From Flavobacteriales bacterium (GTDB taxonomy: Bacteria; Bacteroidota; Bacteroidia; Flavobacteriales; Flavobacteriaceae), in contig JALWFE010000067.1 of assembly GCA_027039975.1 (NCBI GenBank), forward strand, positions 1 through 36,103: a stretch of 36,103 bases of DNA, read 5' to 3'. The notes under the pieces were generated by a model that was given only the letters and a program-made list of their open reading frames with translations, was not told where the DNA came from and ran no database searches. Below, piece after piece: positions 31,822-36,103 of this stretch. Every line of letters starts with the position of its first letter. Position 1 is the first letter of the stretch. The position numbers and the translations under genes were made by a program.

Positions 31822-33324
31822 ATGAGCTTAAAAACTAAATTAGCAAAAATTTATGCTTCTGTTGTCGTCCGTCATAACCGGAAATGGATACAACAGCCGG
31901 TTGCCGCACAACAAAAAATGTTCCGGTATTTAATTTCGCAATCCGAACATACGGCTTTTGGTAAAGACCATCAATTTGAACAAATTACAACTTACGATGA
32001 CTATAAAAAAGCTGTCCCCATCCGAACTTATGAAGAAATTAAACATTATGTAGAGCGTATTATCAATGGCGAAAACAATGTCTTGTGGAAAGGACGCCCT
32101 TTGTATTTTGCCAAAACTTCCGGTACCACATCAGGCACTAAATATATCCCTATCAGTAAAGAATCAATGCCTTATCACGTTATGGCAGCCAAACATGCTT
32201 TACTACATTATATTCATGAAACCGGAAAAGCATATTTTGTCAATGGTAAAATGATTTTCCTGCAAGGCGACCCGGTTTTGGACGAAGTAGGCGGTATCAA
32301 AACAGGTCGTTTGTCGGGTATTGTAGCGCATTACGTTCCTAAATACCTACAAAAAAACAGGATGCCAAGCTGGGAAACCAATACTATCAAAGACTGGGAA
32401 ACCAAAGTAAACGCTATTGTAGATGAAACTATCAACGAAGATATGCGGCTTATTAGCGGTATTCCGTCTTGGGTGCAAACTTATTTTGAAAAACTCATCG
32501 ATAAAGCCGGTAAACCGGTGGGTGAAATTTTCCCGAATTTCAATCTATTTGTCTATGGCGGATTAAATTTTGAACCTTACCGGCAAAAATTCAAGCAACT
32601 TATCGGGCGGGATATCGATAGTATTGAGCTCTATCCGGCCTCGGAAGGTTTTTTTGCTTATCAAGACAAACCTGATCGCGATGATTTACTACTATTGACC
32701 AATCACGGCATGTTTTACGAGTTTGTCCCCGCAAACGAAATTTTTGACGAAAACCCCACCCGTTTGTCACTTAAAGATGTACAAACCGGTGTCAATTATG
32801 CTCTTATCATCAGCACCAATGCCGGCTTATGGGCTTACAATATCGGCGATACGGTGATGTTTACTTCTACCACGCCTTACCGCCTGAAAGTTACCGGACG
32901 TATTAAACATTTTATATCGGCTTTCGGCGAGCACGTGATTGCCAAAGAAGTGGAAACCGCCATACAACAAGCTATGATGCAAACCGGTGCCGCTATCAGC
33001 GAATTTACCGTTGCGCCGCAAATCAACCCGGAAAGCGGATTGCCTTACCACGAATGGTTGATCGATTTTGAAAAAATGCCTGATAATCCGGATGAATTTG
33101 CCCGTATCATCGACCAAAGTATGCAAGCACAAAATGTATATTACAAGGACCTGGTTATCGGTAAAATTTTACGTCCTGCCGTTATTACGCCCGTCAAAAA
33201 AGGTGCTTTTGACCGGTATATGAAATCTATCGGTAAACTGGGCGGACAAAATAAACTGCCGCACCTGTCCGACAACCGGAAAATTGCGGATTATTTGTAT
33301 GGTAATGATTTGATTATCAAATAG
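31822..33324 (+). CDS. GH3-family acyl-acid amido synthetase-like protein
   Basis: 500 residues, related to plant GH3 proteins, which adenylate a carboxylic acid and join it to an amino acid. The ATP-binding SGTTSG (residues 100-105, in FAKTSGTTSGTKYIPIS), a YPASEGFFAYQ motif near 272-282 and the TGRIKHFISAFGEHVIAKEVE hinge block are conserved with the ANL-type GH3 fold. Bacteroidota homologues are annotated as GH3 auxin-responsive promoter family; the bacterial substrate is unknown. It is 3 bp downstream of the M23 peptidase gene, suggesting an envelope-linked role (inference). Confidence 0.9.
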   Translation: MSLKTKLAKIYASVVVRHNRKWIQQPVAAQQKMFRYLISQSEHTAFGKDHQFEQITTYDDYKKAVPIRTYEEIKHYVERIINGENNVLWKGRPLYFAKTSGTTSGTKYIPISKESMPYHVMAAKHALLHYIHETGKAYFVNGKMIFLQGDPVLDEVGGIKTGRLSGIVAHYVPKYLQKNRMPSWETNTIKDWETKVNAIVDETINEDMRLISGIPSWVQTYFEKLIDKAGKPVGEIFPNFNLFVYGGLNFEPYRQKFKQLIGRDIDSIELYPASEGFFAYQDKPDRDDLLLLTNHGMFYEFVPANEIFDENPTRLSLKDVQTGVNYALIISTNAGLWAYNIGDTVMFTSTTPYRLKVTGRIKHFISAFGEHVIAKEVETAIQQAMMQTGAAISEFTVAPQINPESGLPYHEWLIDFEKMPDNPDEFARIIDQSMQAQNVYYKDLVIGKILRPAVITPVKKGAFDRYMKSIGKLGGQNKLPHLSDNRKIADYLYGNDLIIK

Positions 33325-33372
33325 TAAAAAATCATAAGTAAATTATAATCCAAAACGTATTGTTGTTTTCGT

Positions 33373-34074
33373 ATGAGGCCATTTTATATAATTTCCGCTT
33401 CAATATTAATAACCTTAACATTTTTGTGTTATTATTTACCTTACAAGAGTAATAGAAAAAACACAGGTTTTTTGGTAAGTGTAATTCTCGGTATAATCAT
33501 TACTTGGTCATTAATTGGCGAATTAGATTTTCTTGTAATTTTTATTTGGCCAGTTATCTTTGCTTTTCAAATCATTTTTATCACATATTGGGCATTTAGA
33601 TTATTCGGAAAAAGGAAATTAGGAACAATATTTTCTTCTATTCTAACCATTGGATTTATCCTGATTGTTATGCAACCTTGGATAACGGATTGGACTTTCA
33701 GTAAAAAAGATGCCCGGAAAATACTCTCTTGGCATCATATTGAATTGAAAAAAGACTTTAAAATACTGAAAAATGAAAGCGGTGGATTTTCTGATTATTC
33801 GCACACTTTTATATTGAAAATATCCGATTCCGATTTTAATTCGATTTCCAATCAAATAAGACAATCAAAATCTTTTAAAAGAATTTTTTCTGACCTTCAA
33901 AAAGACTATCCGGAAGCAGGATATAAAGTATATGATACAATTAATTTTGAAACCGACAGGTTTTTGAAAAGAGAATATTATACAAAAACCTCAAAAGAAG
34001 ACGGGACATTTCATTTTATAATTACATTATTAAAAAAGGAAAAACAGCTGGAATATTTTGGTATAAACGAATGA
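33373..34074 (+). CDS. Hypothetical membrane protein
   Basis: I do not recognise a family. 233 residues. The first 105 or so are hydrophobic, with about four membrane helices (near 5-22, 32-50, 53-76 and 82-101). The C-terminal half (about 108-233) is soluble and charged, with a strand-rich pattern (SHTFILKISDSDFNSI; DGTFHFIITLLKKEKQLEYFG). Base composition looks more AT-rich than its neighbours, which may indicate a later arrival. It lies 48 bp after the GH3-family gene and 21 bp before the DUF4286 gene. The frame is open with a plausible start, so I accept it as real. Confidence 0.75.
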   Translation: MRPFYIISASILITLTFLCYYLPYKSNRKNTGFLVSVILGIIITWSLIGELDFLVIFIWPVIFAFQIIFITYWAFRLFGKRKLGTIFSSILTIGFILIVMQPWITDWTFSKKDARKILSWHHIELKKDFKILKNESGGFSDYSHTFILKISDSDFNSISNQIRQSKSFKRIFSDLQKDYPEAGYKVYDTINFETDRFLKREYYTKTSKEDGTFHFIITLLKKEKQLEYFGINE

Positions 34075-34095
34075 ATAATAATTGAAATCAATAAT

Positions 34096-34410
34096 ATGTA
34101 CATCTACAACATCACATTCAACGTCGAACAATCCATTGAAAAAGAATGGCTGGATTATATCAAAAAGCAATTTATCCCTAAAATGCTCGATAGCGGCTTG
34201 CTCAAATCGTCTTTAACGAGTAAAATTATGGTCGATGAAGACCGGGGCAACTCGTATTCCATTCAATTTACCGCTGACAATCAAGCCGATTTAAAACAAT
34301 TTATCGACAATGAATTATATCCTATTTTAAACGAATTACACCTCAAATTCAGCCCTAAAATGGTCTATTTTGCCACGGAACTCGATGTGATTGACAGGCA
34401 GGGGAAATAA
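34096..34410 (+). CDS. DUF4286 family protein
   Basis: 104 residues, cytosolic. MYIYNITFNVEQSIEKEWLDYIKKQFIPKML at the start and a ferredoxin-like alternation of strands and helices fit DUF4286, a Bacteroidota-restricted family of unknown function. There is no signal peptide or membrane segment. Its TAA stop is followed within 4 bp by an AGTTGAA heptad array. It is probably in the same transcript as the membrane protein upstream. Confidence 0.85.
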   Translation: MYIYNITFNVEQSIEKEWLDYIKKQFIPKMLDSGLLKSSLTSKIMVDEDRGNSYSIQFTADNQADLKQFIDNELYPILNELHLKFSPKMVYFATELDVIDRQGK

Positions 34411-34775
34411 ATGAGTTGAAAGTTAAAAGTTGAATGTTGAAAGTTACACTTCACAGAATACTTTTACTAACGATAAGAAATGATATAATAAATAGAAAAA
34501 TATAGATTGCTAAACGACCTGCCAGGTTTTGGATACCTGGTAGGTTTGATAAAAATAACGTTTTCCTGTCATTTCGTTCTTTTCTTCATTTTCAATCCCG
34601 CTCCCCCAACGTACGTCGGATGCACGGGATGTCACTTCGTTTCATTTTTCAATTAAGACGTTGCATGCAACGTCTCTTGCTACTAACAAAGGATTGTTAA
34701 TAAATTCCTATCTCCTTACGTCAAACACGTTTTATTCTTTATTATCTTGCGAGCTGATAAAATCCGGATTTTTTT
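34411..34775. repeat. Repeat-filled gap between the DUF4286 gene and parE
   Basis: No gene is visible. From left to right: five AGTTGAA/AGTTAAA-type heptads (34414-34448) beginning almost at the stop codon; an 11-bp stem ACCTGCCAGGT/ACCTGGTAGGT with one G-U pair (34517-34545), a hairpin type common in Bacteroidota gaps; and an inverted copy of the mosaic repeat also found at 11863-11989 (34591-34685), containing a 20-bp perfect palindrome at 34656-34675. I saw no clear -7 box for parE; TATCTTGC at 34743 is a weak candidate. Confidence 0.8.
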
Positions 34776-36103
34776 ATGGCAAAAAAACAAACGGCATATA
34801 CCGAAGAACACATTCAATCACTGGACTGGAAACAGCATATCCGTATGCGTCCCGGTATGTATATCGGAAAAGTCGGTGACGGCTCTTCTCCTGATGATGG
34901 CATCTACATTCTGGTCAAAGAAGTAATGGATAATTCCATCGACGAATTTGTTATGGGAGCCGGCAAAACCATAACGGTTCAGCTCAATGACAATATGGTT
35001 TCCGTACGTGATTACGGTCGCGGGATTCCCTTGGGCAAACTTGTGGATGTGGTCTCTAAAATGAATACAGGCGGTAAATATGATACCCGTGCTTTTAAAA
35101 AAACCGTCGGTTTGAACGGTGTCGGCACCAAGGCGGTCAATGCGTTGTCGGTACATTTTAAAGTGCAAGCTTTCAGGGATGGACAAACCAAATGGGCGGT
35201 ATTCAGTCGCGGTGAACTGATTGAAGAATCCGGTTTGGAAGCTACTACACAAAAAAACGGTACGTATGTCGAATTTATTCCCGACCCGGAGATTTTTCCC
35301 AAATACAGATTCCGTAACGAATATCTCGTGCGGATGTTCAAAAACTATATTTATCTCAATACCGGACTGACTATCAGGTTTAACGGCGAAAAATTTTACA
35401 GTGAAAACGGGCTTAAAGATTTGTTGAGTGAAAATATTCCCGAACAGGACCGTCGCTATCCGATTATTCATCTCAAAGGGCAAGATATTGAAATAGCGAT
35501 GACACACAGCAAAACCCAATACAGTGAAGTATATTATTCGTTTGTCAACGGACAACACACTACACAAGGTGGCACCCATCAAGCGGCATTTAGAGAAGCC
35601 GTCGTTAAAACCATTCGTGATTTTTTCGGCAAAAATTACGATGCTTCGGATATTCGAAAATCCATAGTGGCGGCTATCAGTATCAAAGTGATTGAACCGG
35701 TATTTGAATCACAGACCAAAACTAAACTCGGCTCAACGGAGATGGGTGACGGTTTGCCAACCGTACGGACGTATGTCAATGATTTTGTCAAGCGCGAATT
35801 GGACAATTATCTGCATAAACATCCTGAAACAGCCGAAGCCATTTTGCAAAAAATCATTCAAGCCGAACGCGAACGCAAGGAATTGTCAGGTATCAGAAAA
35901 TTAGCTCGCGAACGGGCTAAAAAAGTCAGTTTACACAACAAAAAATTACGGGATTGCCGGGTGCATTACAACGACCTGAAAAAAGAAAACCGCCTCGAAA
36001 GCACTTTGTTTATCACAGAAGGGGATTCGGCGAGTGGTTCCATTACCAAATCGCGGGATGTCAATACGCAAGCCGTGTTTAGTTTGCGTGGAAAGCCGGT
36101 TAA
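34776..36103 (+). CDS. parE: DNA topoisomerase IV subunit B (partial, runs off the window)
   Basis: GHKL ATPase subunit of topoisomerase IV, which decatenates daughter chromosomes; 442 complete codons are visible with no stop. [42 protein letters not shown] contains the ATP-site N53. DYGRGIP (D79) and [14 protein letters not shown] complete the ATPase. The transducer domain follows, and the TOPRIM motif [11 protein letters not shown] begins with E415. The next block, FSLRGKP, is cut by the window edge. The [22 protein letters not shown] form is that of the Bacteroidota ParE group rather than GyrB; the C-terminal part is missing, so a second GyrB-like paralogue is not fully excluded. Confidence 0.93.
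   Translation, partial: MAKKQTAYTEEHIQSLDWKQHIRMRPGMYIGKVGDGSSPDDGIYILVKEVMDNSIDEFVMGAGKTITVQLNDNMVSVRDYGRGIPLGKLVDVVSKMNTGGKYDTRAFKKTVGLNGVGTKAVNALSVHFKVQAFRDGQTKWAVFSRGELIEESGLEATTQKNGTYVEFIPDPEIFPKYRFRNEYLVRMFKNYIYLNTGLTIRFNGEKFYSENGLKDLLSENIPEQDRRYPIIHLKGQDIEIAMTHSKTQYSEVYYSFVNGQHTTQGGTHQAAFREAVVKTIRDFFGKNYDASDIRKSIVAAISIKVIEPVFESQTKTKLGSTEMGDGLPTVRTYVNDFVKRELDNYLHKHPETAEAILQKIIQAERERKELSGIRKLARERAKKVSLHNKKLRDCRVHYNDLKKENRLESTLFITEGDSASGSITKSRDVNTQAVFSLRGKPV

Noticed and set aside
34818-35582. Long minus-strand frame of 254 residues
   Set aside because: It lies opposite the conserved ATPase domain of parE, whose own frame is clear and continuous; the antisense frame has no recognisable motifs.

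Overview
This window is a chromosomal segment from a member of the Bacteroidota, probably a flavobacterium-like lineage. The evidence is: a type IX secretion gene (porQ); a Porin_10-type outer-membrane barrel; the LemA/TPM trio; the order rplM-rpsI-rpsB-tsf; starts preceded by A-rich tracts rather than Shine-Dalgarno sequences; and about a dozen copies of the Bacteroidota sigma-A -7 box TAnnTTTG in front of genes. The DNA is AT-rich. Almost every gene is a housekeeping gene. I saw no rRNA, tRNA, CRISPR array or prophage.

Layout. 1-475 is non-coding repeat DNA ending in the trxB terminator. 476-5919 (minus strand) carries trxB, hisS, lysA and thiI. 6122-9784 carries a secreted thioredoxin-like protein, a DUF5684 membrane protein, menB, a mannose-1-phosphate guanylyltransferase and a NifX-like protein with a His-rich tail. 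9911-13360 carries lemA, two TPM-domain genes and tilS. 13912-18174 carries dsbD and a putative porin. 18237-21001 (minus) is the rplM-rpsI-rpsB-tsf translation operon. 21139-23234 carries tpiA and sucC. 23597-24853 (minus) is a C1-family peptidase. 25094-30767 carries a bifunctional Rel/SpoT, porQ, cmk, prs and rplY. 30940-34410 carries an M23 peptidase, a GH3-family enzyme, an unknown membrane protein and a DUF4286 protein. The window ends inside parE, which has no stop before 36103.

The genes cover translation (hisS, rplM, rpsI, rpsB, tsf, rplY, tilS, thiI), central metabolism (tpiA, sucC, prs, cmk, lysA, menB), envelope redox and biogenesis (trxB, thioredoxin, dsbD, M23, mannose-1-phosphate guanylyltransferase, porQ, porin), stress signalling (Rel/SpoT) and DNA topology (parE).

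The unusual content lies between the genes. Many intergenic gaps are filled with degenerate tandem arrays of 7-bp or 8-bp units. Several arrays begin exactly at the stop codon of the preceding gene: the mannose-1-phosphate guanylyltransferase gene, the second TPM gene, tilS and the C1 peptidase gene. Other arrays sit just before dsbD, sucC and prs. They are mixed with short palindromes, a mosaic repeat present in inverted orientation near 11.9 kb and 34.6 kb, and three copies of a CTTCGACA-type repeat. A separate 244-bp MITE-like element with 14-bp terminal inverted repeats and a perfect 7-bp target duplication is inserted at the sucC stop codon and leaves the protein unchanged. The rpsB leader contains a long nested hairpin that may be a regulatory RNA.
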